Shown piece after piece: positions 18,980 through 26,807 of a stretch of DNA of 64,000 nucleotides. The DNA comes from Edaphobacter lichenicola (lineage in GTDB: Bacteria > Acidobacteriota > Terriglobia > Terriglobales > Acidobacteriaceae), in contig NZ_CP073696.1 in NCBI RefSeq assembly GCF_025264645.1, forward strand, positions 372,001 to 436,000. The letters run 5' to 3'. The notes under the pieces were generated by a model. The model was not told where the DNA came from. It was given only the letters and a program-made list of their open reading frames with translations, and ran no database searches. The translations under genes and the position numbers were made by a program. Position 1 is the stretch's first letter. Each line of letters begins with the position of its first letter.

Positions 18980-20584
18980 TTAATGACCACCGAGGGCCTC
19001 GGGATCAGGCTTCGCAGTTTTGGTGGGGAGCCGCATAATGAATGGCAGAGGGGAAAGGAGGAAGATCATACCAGCGAGAATGGCGAATGCGTTTTTGTAG
19101 CTAAGCATGGATGCCTGACGGAGCATCTGCTGGTAAGCCTGGCCGATCGCCATCTGCGATGCATTTGCAGCGGACATTCCTTGCGCCATCATCATCTTTG
19201 TCATGCTGTCCATATAGAGGCGATATGGGACGCTGCCGGGGATCACGTTGGCAGCCAAGGTGACTTGCTGAACCTGCGAGTTGCGTGCGAGGTAGGTGGT
19301 AAGGAGTGCGGTTCCGGCGCTGCCGCCGAGGTTGCGTGCGAAGTTGGAGAGGCTGGAGATCTGGTTGGTTTTGCTGGCAGGCACGCCGACGTAGTTCAGC
19401 GTGCTGATAGGGATGAAGATGAAGGCGAGACCGATCACCTGAAGCATGCGCCAGAGGGTGACCGTGCCGAAGGCGGCGTTGAGATCGAGGCGGGTGAGGT
19501 TGAAGATACCGACTGCGGTGACCAGGTAACCGAGGCAAACCATAAGCCGTGGGTCGATTTTGCCGAGGCTGCGGCCGGCGACGAACATCATTAGCATCAT
19601 GACGAACCCTGCAGGGGAAAGAACCATACCAGCGCGTTCTGCTGTGTAGCCCAAGAGGCCCTGGAGATACTGCGGAATGAGTACAGTCGAACCGAAGAGG
19701 ACCATGCCGAGGATAAGTTGCAGGAAGACTGCCGTACCGAAGTTTCGATTCTTGAGCAGTTTCAGATCGACGATGGGGTCAGGGTGGTGCCACTCCCACC
19801 ACGTGAAGAAAATGAGTGTGACCGCGGCTAAAATAGCGAAGGTGCGGATCAATGGATCGCCAAACCAGTCCTTTTCTTGACCCTTGTCGAGGGTGAACTC
19901 GAGGCAGCCAACACCAAAGGCAACAAGGCCGAGACCGAGAAAGTCGATCTTGAGGTGTTTGGCCTGCTCCCTGCGGAGCTTGAGGTGAGGTGGGTCTTCG
20001 ACCATGCGGTTGCTAAGGTAGAGCGAGATTAGTCCGATGGGTATGTTGATGAAGAAGATCCAATGCCAGTTGAAGTTGTCTGTGATCCAGCCGCCGAGAG
20101 TTGGTCCGATAGCGGGAGCCACAACGACGGCCATACCGTAGACCGCGAAAGCCTGGCCTCGTTTTTCGATAGGGAAGGTATCGGCGAGGATTGCCTGTTC
20201 GCTTGGAGCAAGGCCGCCTCCACCTGCACCCTGCAGGATACGCGCGAAGATAAGGAGAGGCAGTGTGTTCGCTATGCCGCAGAGAAAGGAGCAGATGGTA
20301 AACAAAGCGACGCAGACCATGTAGAAACGCTTGCGGCCATAGCGGTTGGAGAGCCAGCCGGAGATGGGGAGGACGATGGCGCTGGAGACCAGATAGCTGG
20401 TGAGGACCCAAGTAGCTTCTTCGGAGCTTGCCCCGAGCGTGCCTGCTATGTGAGGAAGGGCTACGTTGGCGATGGAGGTGTCGAGCACCTCCATGAATGT
20501 GGCGAGGGTAACAGTGAGAGCGACCGCCCACGGATTGTGGTGAGGCTTCCAGACGGCGGGCTGGCTCATTGTCATCGTTGCCAT
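18980..20584 (-). CDS. DHA2-family MFS multidrug efflux transporter (EmrB/QacA-type)
   Basis: 534 residues from ATG 20584, preceded by AGGAGACTGAT. The protein has about 14 membrane helices. Diagnostic motifs are FMEVLDTSIANVALPHIAG (DHA2 motif D1), the loop GWLSNRYGRKRFYM (motif A) and GPTLGGWITDNFNWHWIFF (motif C of drug/proton antiporters). These transporters export drugs or toxic metabolites using the proton gradient. No EmrA-type membrane fusion protein or outer-membrane factor is adjacent, so partners may be elsewhere or absent. The divergent MarR gene begins 33 bp away and the shared palindrome at 20582-20620 covers this gene's ribosome binding site and start codon, so MarR repression relieved by the exported compound is very likely. 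Confidence 0.95.
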   Translation of the reverse strand: MATMTMSQPAVWKPHHNPWAVALTVTLATFMEVLDTSIANVALPHIAGTLGASSEEATWVLTSYLVSSAIVLPISGWLSNRYGRKRFYMVCVALFTICSFLCGIANTLPLLIFARILQGAGGGGLAPSEQAILADTFPIEKRGQAFAVYGMAVVVAPAIGPTLGGWITDNFNWHWIFFINIPIGLISLYLSNRMVEDPPHLKLRREQAKHLKIDFLGLGLVAFGVGCLEFTLDKGQEKDWFGDPLIRTFAILAAVTLIFFTWWEWHHPDPIVDLKLLKNRNFGTAVFLQLILGMVLFGSTVLIPQYLQGLLGYTAERAGMVLSPAGFVMMLMMFVAGRSLGKIDPRLMVCLGYLVTAVGIFNLTRLDLNAAFGTVTLWRMLQVIGLAFIFIPISTLNYVGVPASKTNQISSLSNFARNLGGSAGTALLTTYLARNSQVQQVTLAANVIPGSVPYRLYMDSMTKMMMAQGMSAANASQMAIGQAYQQMLRQASMLSYKNAFAILAGMIFLLSPLPFIMRLPTKTAKPDPEALGGH

Positions 20585-20620
20585 ATCAGTCTCCTGATAT
20601 AATATCAGGAGACTGATATG
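20582..20620. promoter_or_regulatory. 39-bp perfect palindromic operator spanning both start codons of the MFS/MarR pair
   Basis: The left arm CATATCAGTCTCCTGATAT (20582-20600), one central base (20601) and the exact reverse complement (20602-20620) make a perfect 39-bp palindrome. Each arm is itself an interrupted palindrome, ATATCAG-N4-CTGATAT, so there are two 18-bp MarR-like boxes. The outermost bases are the two start codons, and the AGGAG of both ribosome binding sites lies inside the boxes. A TATAAT at 20598-20603 sits at the centre. Bound MarR dimers would block both genes at once, and the transcript could also fold into a hairpin hiding the ribosome site. Confidence 0.88.
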
Positions 20621-21088
20621 AATACTGCCGTCCGAATTGGGAAAAATCAACAAGCGGAGCGAAGACGGACCGCGCAAATGATGAAGCGCATCCTGATCCA
20701 TTTCCGCAGCCAGATGGACGAGAGCCTACGTCCGCAAGGGGTAACCACGGCGCAGTTACAGGTGCTGAAGGCGATTCGAGATCAACCGGGGGTGTCTGGG
20801 GCACAGTTGGCGCGGTCATGTTACGTTACGCCGCAATCCGCGCAGTCGTTATTGAGGGGGCTTGAGGACGGCAAGTGGATTGTTCGCAGTAAAGATAACA
20901 AAAACGATCGTATTCTTGCCGCACGGTTGACTTCGGAGGGAGAGAAGCTGCTACTGAGCGCAGAGAAGATCGCGAAATTGATTGAGGGGAAGCTGTGGCG
21001 AGGTGTTCCGGAGAGTTCGATTGAGGCAGTGAACGAAGTATTGGAGCAGTGCTTAGCAAATCTTGAGCCTGAGGCAGACGCCGGATAG
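20618..21088 (+). CDS. MarR-family transcriptional repressor
   Basis: 156 residues. The winged helix-turn-helix is clear: TTAQLQVLKAIRDQPGVSG, QLARSCYVTPQSAQSLLRGLE (recognition helix region) and the wing KDNKNDRILAARLTSEG with the conserved Asp-Arg. Flanking helices at both ends form the dimer interface. MarR proteins bind palindromes of about 16-20 bp and let go when a phenolic or other ligand binds. It is divergent from the MFS exporter and the two start codons are the ends of a 39-bp palindrome, so it almost certainly represses both itself and the exporter. The inducing ligand cannot be read from the sequence. Confidence 0.95.
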   Translation: MNTAVRIGKNQQAERRRTAQMMKRILIHFRSQMDESLRPQGVTTAQLQVLKAIRDQPGVSGAQLARSCYVTPQSAQSLLRGLEDGKWIVRSKDNKNDRILAARLTSEGEKLLLSAEKIAKLIEGKLWRGVPESSIEAVNEVLEQCLANLEPEADAG

Positions 21089-21140
21089 AGCATCTGTGGT
21101 TTCCCCAAAGAGGTGGGCCCGTCGACATTGGCTTAAGAGT

Positions 21141-22010
21141 TCAGTCAGTTTGTTTTTTTCCGTGGAAGAGCGCGTGGTTGATATCAGGCCAGAATTCATG
21201 AACCCAAAAGGTGGCGGCGTCGATACCTACGTTCAGGCCCCATCTGCTTCCGGTGTTACCGAAAGTTCGTTCTCCGGATGGATAGTAAAGGTTCGAGACG
21301 CCGGCAGCTGCACCAGCTCCCACAACTTCGCTGATATTGAAGGTGTTACGGCCTGAGTCGCTGCGTGTGACGACGGCACGACTGAGAGAGTATCCAGTGC
21401 GTTTCCAGAATCCGCCGTTGCCAAGGGTATAGTAACGGGTGTCTTCGTGAGTGATTACGGGCACGATGAACTCGACAAAGTAATTCTCACTGGTCTGGTC
21501 GAGGTAGGTGTGCCAGAAGTACCTCCCGTATCCGGCGGCACCTTGATGAAACTCAGGAGTTGCATTTGTCGCCTGCGAGTAGCCTGCAACTACTGCTGGT
21601 AAAAAGATCGAGGAGTAGTCGAAGCTGTCGTGCGTAGCCGTAATGAATTTCTCTTTTACCGTCTGGGGCGGTAGGTGAACGTTAGCACTGACTGCTCGAA
21701 AGTTGGGAAAGATGCCAAGGATGCGCTTGGTCTGCTGACCTTCATCTGATGTCGGAACTGACGTGGGCGCTGATGTCTGTGCCGTCTGTGGGGCATCGGG
21801 AAACTCAGTTGATGGAGTTGCGTCACTATTGGAGGACGAGCTATTCGACGTGAACATGCTCGTGTTGAGGCTAATCGTACTAACCGTGCCATACGCATCC
21901 GTCTGGTTGGACGCAGAGACGGCCTGGGCCTGTGTGATTCTGCAAAAAAAGCACAGTAACAGGAACATATTTATAGAACTAAGAGAGTGCGCTTTTATTT
22001 TCATAGTCAT
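21141..22010 (-). CDS. Secreted conserved hypothetical protein (acidobacterial family)
   Basis: 289 residues with an N-terminal signal peptide (SINMFLLLCFFCRITQAQA). About 70 Ser/Thr/Pro-rich residues follow (SSSSNSDATPSTEFPDAPQTA), probably disordered. The remainder, from RILGIFPNFRAV, has conserved-looking motifs such as SFDYSSIFLPAVVAGYSQA, YGRYFWHTYLDQTSENYF, EDTRYYTLG and NISEVVGAGAAAGVSNLYYP. Alternating aromatic and small residues and the C-terminal WGLNVGIDAATFWVHEFWP suggest an envelope or outer-membrane protein. I recall similar proteins in many Acidobacteria but no assigned function. It converges on the MarR gene with about 50 bp between. Confidence 0.8.
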   Translation of the reverse strand: MTMKIKAHSLSSINMFLLLCFFCRITQAQAVSASNQTDAYGTVSTISLNTSMFTSNSSSSNSDATPSTEFPDAPQTAQTSAPTSVPTSDEGQQTKRILGIFPNFRAVSANVHLPPQTVKEKFITATHDSFDYSSIFLPAVVAGYSQATNATPEFHQGAAGYGRYFWHTYLDQTSENYFVEFIVPVITHEDTRYYTLGNGGFWKRTGYSLSRAVVTRSDSGRNTFNISEVVGAGAAAGVSNLYYPSGERTFGNTGSRWGLNVGIDAATFWVHEFWPDINHALFHGKKQTD

Positions 22011-22154
22011 GTTTGCAGTGGTTCATTCGTTAGACGCAGAAATAGGATGTTCTGGCTGCCTGAGATGATTCACTCCAACCTTACTAAGATCCGTTATTCC
22101 TTCATGCGATGTGAAGGAATACGGATTGAATGATGCGTAGTCTTGCACCATCGT

Positions 22155-22973
22155 TCATTTGGTAGCGTGAAAGCGAAGTCGTACGTAGTCGGCCGTCCAA
22201 TTGCCGTCGGCATCGCGGAGCACGGGCTCGAGAAGAGCGATCGTGTTGGCAAGCGCGGATGCTCGATCGACTGCGCTGAGGTGGTTGAGGACGCCATTGC
22301 GGAATGTATTGAGCCACGCCTCCATGCCAGTGGGGAGTGGCGTGGGGCGTGGGATAAGTTCGATTGATTGGACGGTAAAGCCTGTTGTTTCGAGAAGACG
22401 ACGGTAGAGCGCAGAAGATGGGAAGAAGCTGGCCGATGTGGCTTCGGCGTCAATGTGAAATGGTGCGAGAGTAGCCTGGAGCGCTGTACGGATAGCGGCG
22501 ATATTGCCGTGGCCGCCCATCTCTGCAACAAAGCGTCCCCCTGGGCGCAGAGAACGATGAACACCTGCAAGGACGGAATTGTGTCCAGAGACGCCGGTAA
22601 TCCAGTGTAGAGCGGCGTTTGAGAAGACAGCGTCAAACTGCTGGTGGTAGGGAAGCGCAGTGGCGTTGTGCTGCTCGACGTGGAGATTGCGCTGTCGAGC
22701 AGCAGCGAGCATAGTGGGAGAGTTGTCGACGCCGGTAAGAATGGCCCCAGTAGCCGCGAGTTGTTTTGTAAGGGCTCCGTCACCGCAACCGAGGTCGAGG
22801 ATGTGTTCGCCGGCTTGTGCGGCGAGGAGGGCGACTACGTCGGATGCTAGGGTTGCAACGAAACGGCCGTTGATGGCGTAGGCCTCAGTGTCCCATGTCT
22901 GGCCGTTACTTTGATTGGTCGAAGAGTTGTTTGAGGTTGAGGCTGTCTTCGAGATTGTGTCCATGGCAGTCAT
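22155..22973 (-). CDS. Class I SAM-dependent methyltransferase (trans-aconitate methyltransferase-like)
   Basis: 272 residues from ATG 22973 (MTAMDTISK, with AAGGA just upstream); ATG 22964 is equally possible. SAM-binding motif I is ILDLGCGDGALTKQLA, followed by the acidic ribose-binding loop GVDNSPTMLAAARQ, motif with FDAVFSNAALHWI, and LRPGGRFVAEMGGHGN. This order and the FSNAALHW motif resemble the Tam/UbiE-like small-molecule methyltransferases. It is cytoplasmic, without membrane segments. The substrate is unknown and neighbours give no hint. The frame stays open far upstream to 23582, but that stretch is low-complexity and antisense to the M20 gene, so I exclude it. Confidence 0.9.
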   Translation of the reverse strand: MTAMDTISKTASTSNNSSTNQSNGQTWDTEAYAINGRFVATLASDVVALLAAQAGEHILDLGCGDGALTKQLAATGAILTGVDNSPTMLAAARQRNLHVEQHNATALPYHQQFDAVFSNAALHWITGVSGHNSVLAGVHRSLRPGGRFVAEMGGHGNIAAIRTALQATLAPFHIDAEATSASFFPSSALYRRLLETTGFTVQSIELIPRPTPLPTGMEAWLNTFRNGVLNHLSAVDRASALANTIALLEPVLRDADGNWTADYVRLRFHATK

Positions 22974-23383
22974 TATCCTTCGAAAAACAGTGATGAGCGA
23001 GGACAATAAGAAATTGTAAGGAGTCGATAAGTAGCGCGTTGCCAGGCAGGAAACGAGAGATAGTATCGCTGAAGATGAAATAACCTTTGTATCTCTTTTC
23101 CTAATCGGTTCGCTTGTAGGTTTCTTAGTGAGTCTGACTCCTTCCTCGTGAGCCATCTGATCGATGCTAGGGTAGCCTTGAAAAATTTGAATGAAACGTG
23201 GAAGCCTTCTTGTGATGAAGCTGGTATCGCCGAGGAGGTTTCCTCTTTTTGTTGAGCAGTCCGGCGATTGAGGGGTGTTGCTGTAACTCTGCTTGGCCCG
23301 TTCGTGCTTTAACGCGAGGTGCTTCCATATACTTATGTTCGCAGGAGAGCATCGCCTGCGGAAGAGTTTAGGAGAGTGAGACG
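22974..23383. other. Divergent intergenic region without recognised genes
   Basis: About 410 bp between the methyltransferase and the divergent M20 peptidase, presumably with both promoters. A short stem GAGGA-GGTT-TCCTC at 23232-23245 followed by five T residues on the plus strand looks like a weak terminator or attenuator-like hairpin ahead of the M20 gene. I see no conserved protein fragment in either strand. Confidence 0.35.
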
Positions 23384-24799
23384 GTGGCGAAGAAGATGAT
23401 GACGGCGATTGCGTTTGCGCAGGAACATAAAGGACGGTTTGTCGATGAGATAAAAGCGCTACTGCGAATACCTTCAGTGTCAACCGCGCCGGAGCACGTA
23501 GTGGATGTGCGGAGGGCGGCAGAGTTTGTTGCCGCGGAGCTGAAAAGGATTGGGATGGAGAACGTTCATCTGATCGAAACAACTACGACCAACCGGAAAG
23601 GACACCCTTTGGTGTATGCAGATTGGCTGCATGCGAGGCGTGAGGGAGATGGAAAGGCTCAGCCTACGGTTCTTTGTTATGGACATTATGATGTGCAGCC
23701 TGCTGAACCTTTAGAGGAGTGGAAGTCTCCGCCGTTTGAGCCGACGGAGAGGGATGGGAATCTGTATGCTCGAGGCGCGGTGGACGACAAGGGGCAGATG
23801 TGGATGCATATAAAGGCGCTGGAGTCGCTGATGGTTGCAGGCGGTGGTACGCTGCCGGTAAATATTCGAGTCATCATCGAGGGTGAGGAAGAGGTTGGTG
23901 GCGAAGGGATCGCGACTTTCGTTCGCGAGCATGGAGACCAGTTGAAGGCGGATGTTGCGCTTGTCTCGGACACGGAGATGTTCGCGCCGGAGATGCCGAC
24001 GCTGTGTGTTGGCTTGCGGGGGATGATTTATACCGAAATTGAGGCTCATGGAGCGAGGACGGATCTGCATTCGGGGATGTATGGAGGAGCTGCGCCGAAT
24101 CCTTTTATTGCGCTCTCACAAGTGATCGCAAAGTTGAAAGATGAAGATGGGAAGATTTTGATCCCGGGATTTTATGACAAGGTGCAGAAACCAAGTGCTG
24201 ACGAGCTAAAGGCATGGAAGGCACTCCCGTTTGATGAAGAACACTATCGGGAGAACGAAATCGGATCAGTTGAACTAACTGGCGAGCCCGGTTTTAGTGT
24301 GCAAGAGAGGACATGGGCACGGCCCACACTCGACGTGCATGGGATGCCTGGTGGGTTTGTTGGGGTCGGGGCCAAGACGGTAATTCCTGCGAAGGCTGTA
24401 GCAAAGGTAAGTATGCGGTTGGTGCCGGATATGAATCCGGCGGAGAGCTTTGCAATGTACAAAGCATATGTGGAGTCGATTGCGCCGAAAGGGATCGTCT
24501 TGGAGGTGCGGTTGATCCACTCGGGTGACCCGATTGTGGTGAGCACGGATAACTCCTATGTAAAAGCCGCAACTGAGGCAATGCATGAGGTGTTTGGGAG
24601 GGAGACCGTCTTTGTTCGAGGAGGAGGCTCGATTCCGATTGTCGGAGATTTTGTGCGTGAACTGAAAATACCTACGGTATTGATGGGGTTTGGGCTGCCC
24701 GACGATAACCTTCATGCTCCGAATGAGAAATTTCATTTGGCGAATTTCCATTGGGGGATCGAATCGATTATTCGCTTTTTCAGTGGTGTAGCTTTTTGA
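23384..24799 (+). CDS. M20-family dipeptidase/metallopeptidase
   Basis: 471 residues from GTG 23384 with AGGAG about nine bases upstream. The di-zinc site is complete: CYGHYDVQP (His and Asp), RGAVDDKGQ (bridging Asp), IIEGEEEVGGEG (catalytic Glu and metal Glu), ALVSDTEM (Asp) and LHAPNEKFHL (C-terminal His). The lid/dimerisation domain lies between about 200 and 370, with HGARTDLHSGMYGG and a histidine in DVHGMPGG. There is no signal peptide, so it likely hydrolyses dipeptides or related amide substrates in the cytoplasm. Its stop codon overlaps the mobA start by one base, so the two are cotranscribed although no metabolic link is obvious. Confidence 0.95.
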   Translation: MAKKMMTAIAFAQEHKGRFVDEIKALLRIPSVSTAPEHVVDVRRAAEFVAAELKRIGMENVHLIETTTTNRKGHPLVYADWLHARREGDGKAQPTVLCYGHYDVQPAEPLEEWKSPPFEPTERDGNLYARGAVDDKGQMWMHIKALESLMVAGGGTLPVNIRVIIEGEEEVGGEGIATFVREHGDQLKADVALVSDTEMFAPEMPTLCVGLRGMIYTEIEAHGARTDLHSGMYGGAAPNPFIALSQVIAKLKDEDGKILIPGFYDKVQKPSADELKAWKALPFDEEHYRENEIGSVELTGEPGFSVQERTWARPTLDVHGMPGGFVGVGAKTVIPAKAVAKVSMRLVPDMNPAESFAMYKAYVESIAPKGIVLEVRLIHSGDPIVVSTDNSYVKAATEAMHEVFGRETVFVRGGGSIPIVGDFVRELKIPTVLMGFGLPDDNLHAPNEKFHLANFHWGIESIIRFFSGVAF

Positions 24800-25518
24800 T
24801 GCAAGGACGAATACCGGAAGCGGTCGGCGGCTATGTGCTAGCAGGTGGGAAGAGTTCGCGTATGGGGGCGAACAAGGCTTTGTTAGAGCTTGGCGGTAAG
24901 CCGCTGGTGCGTCATGCGGTAGAGAAGTTGCGGCGTGTGTGCGTGGATGTGCGGGTCTTGAGCCACGACCCAAAGCTCTCAGAATACGCGCCGATCTTGC
25001 CAGATCTGCATCCAGAGTGTGGGCCCATGGGAGGAATGGAGGCGGCGCTTCTCCATTCGGCCTTCGATTGGAATCTTTTCTTAGCGGTGGATATGCCATT
25101 TTTGCCTTCCTTTTTTATTGCTGCTTGGCTGAGGAAATGGTTGCAGGAGTGGAAAGACGGGACAGGGATGCCAGTACGCTTGTTAACAGTCGATGGGCGA
25201 CCGCAACCTGGGTTTTGTCTGCTGCACAAGGATGTTGTTCCGTTTTTATCGGTGTCGCTCGGTCGGGCGCAGTTCAAGCTGCTTTCCGCGTTCGAAGCTG
25301 CGAGCAGAGAGTTGGCAATCCAACACGGACTTTTACCGGAGGCGCGATTGTGGAACGTTCCGTTAATCGGCGTTATGAATCCCGAGAACGGGTATGGCGA
25401 AGATTGGTCGACCATGACCGATGCGCAGCAGGCGGCGAAGCATCTATGGTTTGCGAACCTTAATACGCCCGAAGAGTTTGCGGAAGCTAAGCTTCATGTG
25501 GACGCGTTGGATGCTTAG
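24799..25518 (+). CDS. mobA: Molybdenum cofactor guanylyltransferase (MobA-like)
   Basis: 239 residues from ATG 24799, which shares a base with the M20 stop (TGATG). The nucleotide-binding signature GGYVLAGGKSSRMGANKALL is at the start, followed by LELGGKPLVRHAVEKL, PECGPMGGMEAAL and the metal-binding aspartate in FLAVDMPFLP. MobA transfers GMP from GTP to molybdopterin to make the bis-MGD cofactor of DMSO-reductase-family enzymes. It is slightly longer than E. coli MobA (about 194 residues), with extra sequence in the C-terminal third (WLRKWLQEWKDG, EARLWNVPLIGVMNPENG). No other molybdenum-cofactor gene is in the window. A different NTP-transferase role cannot be excluded. Confidence 0.85.
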   Translation: MQGRIPEAVGGYVLAGGKSSRMGANKALLELGGKPLVRHAVEKLRRVCVDVRVLSHDPKLSEYAPILPDLHPECGPMGGMEAALLHSAFDWNLFLAVDMPFLPSFFIAAWLRKWLQEWKDGTGMPVRLLTVDGRPQPGFCLLHKDVVPFLSVSLGRAQFKLLSAFEAASRELAIQHGLLPEARLWNVPLIGVMNPENGYGEDWSTMTDAQQAAKHLWFANLNTPEEFAEAKLHVDALDA

Positions 25519-25576
25519 CTGAGGCGATAGGTTAGGCTAGATTTGTATCGTGATTTGGCAAATCGGAGTCGGTGAT

Positions 25577-26497
25577 ATGGCTGAGCCGGATGAAAAGATA
25601 GACGAACGACAGACCGAAGTGACTGCGGATACTCCTTTAGTTGAGAGTGTGTCCGAAGACGTGTCGCCTGTTGTGGGCGATTTCATGGAGCAGGCGGCGC
25701 AGCAGAACGAAGCTGCGGCAGAGGCTGTTACCGATGTAAAGAACAAGCCTGGCCCGTATATTTCGTTTGAGCATGTGTACAAGTCTTTCGGTGACTTCGT
25801 GGTGCTGGAGGATGTGAGTTTTTATGTTCTGCCGGGAGAGACGCTCTGCATCCTTGGCCGAAGCGGTGTTGGCAAATCGGTCTCGTTGCAGATGCTTCTG
25901 GGCTTTTTGAAGCCGGATAAGGGGATGATCAAGGTTGCGGGGGAAAATATCTGCGGCTTCAAAGAACTCGAATTACAAGAGATTCGCCGGAAAGTAACAA
26001 TGGTCTTCCAAAACGGAGCTCTATTCGACTCCATTACGGTAGGTGAGAACGTTGCGTTTCCGATGAGAGAACGTGGCGAGATGGCAGAAGACCAAATTCT
26101 GCAGGTAGTAAAGGGATTACTGGAGATGGTCGGAGTAGCCGGAATGGAGAGCCTGCTGCCCTCGGATCTGTCGACAGGGATGAAGCGATCGGTGGCGATT
26201 GCGCGAGCGCTGGCGTCACAACCCGAAGCGGTTCTGTACGACGAGCCAACGACCATGGTAGATCCTCTTATGGCACATCTGTTGGGAGATTTAATTGAAA
26301 GATTAAAGCAACAGTTACATCTAACGAGCATAGTGGTAACGCATGACATGCGTCTCGCGAAGAAATTGGCCGATCGCGTGGTCTTTTTAAGTGCCGGGAA
26401 AGCGATTTTCTTTGGCACCATCGAAGAAATGGAACGATGTCAAGACCCAATCGTGCAGGAGTTTTTGACATTGGACGAACTAGTTACACCCGTTTAG
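25577..26497 (+). CDS. Mla/Mce-type ABC transporter ATP-binding protein
   Basis: 306 residues from ATG 25577 (GGAG upstream). An acidic N-terminal extension of about 60 residues precedes the ATPase. Motifs: Walker A GRSGVGKS, Q-loop MVFQNGALFDSITVGENVAFP, signature LSTGMKRSVAIARAL, Walker B with VLYDEPTTMVDPL and the H-loop VVTHDM. FQNGALFDSLTV and FPMRE are typical of MlaF/Ttg2A, the ATPase that moves phospholipids between outer and inner membranes. Two departures are visible: the third signature residue is Thr instead of Gly, and the D-loop region reads MVDP rather than GLDP. No MlaE permease or MlaD/Mce gene is adjacent, so partners must be elsewhere. It is downstream of mobA by about 60 bp. 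Confidence 0.9.
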   Translation: MAEPDEKIDERQTEVTADTPLVESVSEDVSPVVGDFMEQAAQQNEAAAEAVTDVKNKPGPYISFEHVYKSFGDFVVLEDVSFYVLPGETLCILGRSGVGKSVSLQMLLGFLKPDKGMIKVAGENICGFKELELQEIRRKVTMVFQNGALFDSITVGENVAFPMRERGEMAEDQILQVVKGLLEMVGVAGMESLLPSDLSTGMKRSVAIARALASQPEAVLYDEPTTMVDPLMAHLLGDLIERLKQQLHLTSIVVTHDMRLAKKLADRVVFLSAGKAIFFGTIEEMERCQDPIVQEFLTLDELVTPV

Positions 26498-26738
26498 GGA
26501 TAAGACTGAGGACGATTATCAAAAGTTAGCTAAATCGATATGGATGTGCATGTTACGTCAACATTGCAAGAAGCTGCAGTGCTATTGCCAAGCCGGAGCG
26601 GGCAACGTATGCTGCAAGTATCAGTCAGACTCATTCACTTACGTTCAAACAGCATTGGTAAGAGTATTGAGAGCTTGGAAACGGCGTGTTCCAATCGGGA
26701 TTCGTAACTGTAGCAATTCTTTTTATCGGAGGGTCATT

Positions 26739-26756
26739 CCTGAATTTCAATTCAGG
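26739..26756. promoter_or_regulatory. 18-bp operator-like palindrome upstream of the sugar transferase
   Basis: CCTGAATT-TC-AATTCAGG is a perfect inverted repeat of 8-bp arms, about 50 bp before the sugar transferase ATG. Size and position fit a repressor or activator site for exopolysaccharide initiation. The rest of the 310-bp gap (26498-26807) shows no credible gene; a short cysteine-rich frame there has no recognisable features. Confidence 0.45.
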
Positions 26757-26807
26757 CATCCTAACGACTATACGGCCTAGGGACTCACGAGTTGAAAGGC
26801 GTTCGCG

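Noticed and set aside
20569..20603. Full sigma-70 promoter for marR using TATAAT at 20598
   Set aside because: No -35 box at 16-18 bp spacing is convincing (TTGTCA is 23 bp away), so only the -10-like box is mentioned.
22974..23582. Long N-terminal extension of the methyltransferase frame
   Set aside because: The extension is low-complexity, partly antisense to the M20 peptidase gene, and a good start with a ribosome site exists at 22973.
26544..26780. 78-codon cysteine-rich frame before the sugar transferase
   Set aside because: No ribosome site, no family resemblance, and it runs over the operator-like palindrome; probably chance.
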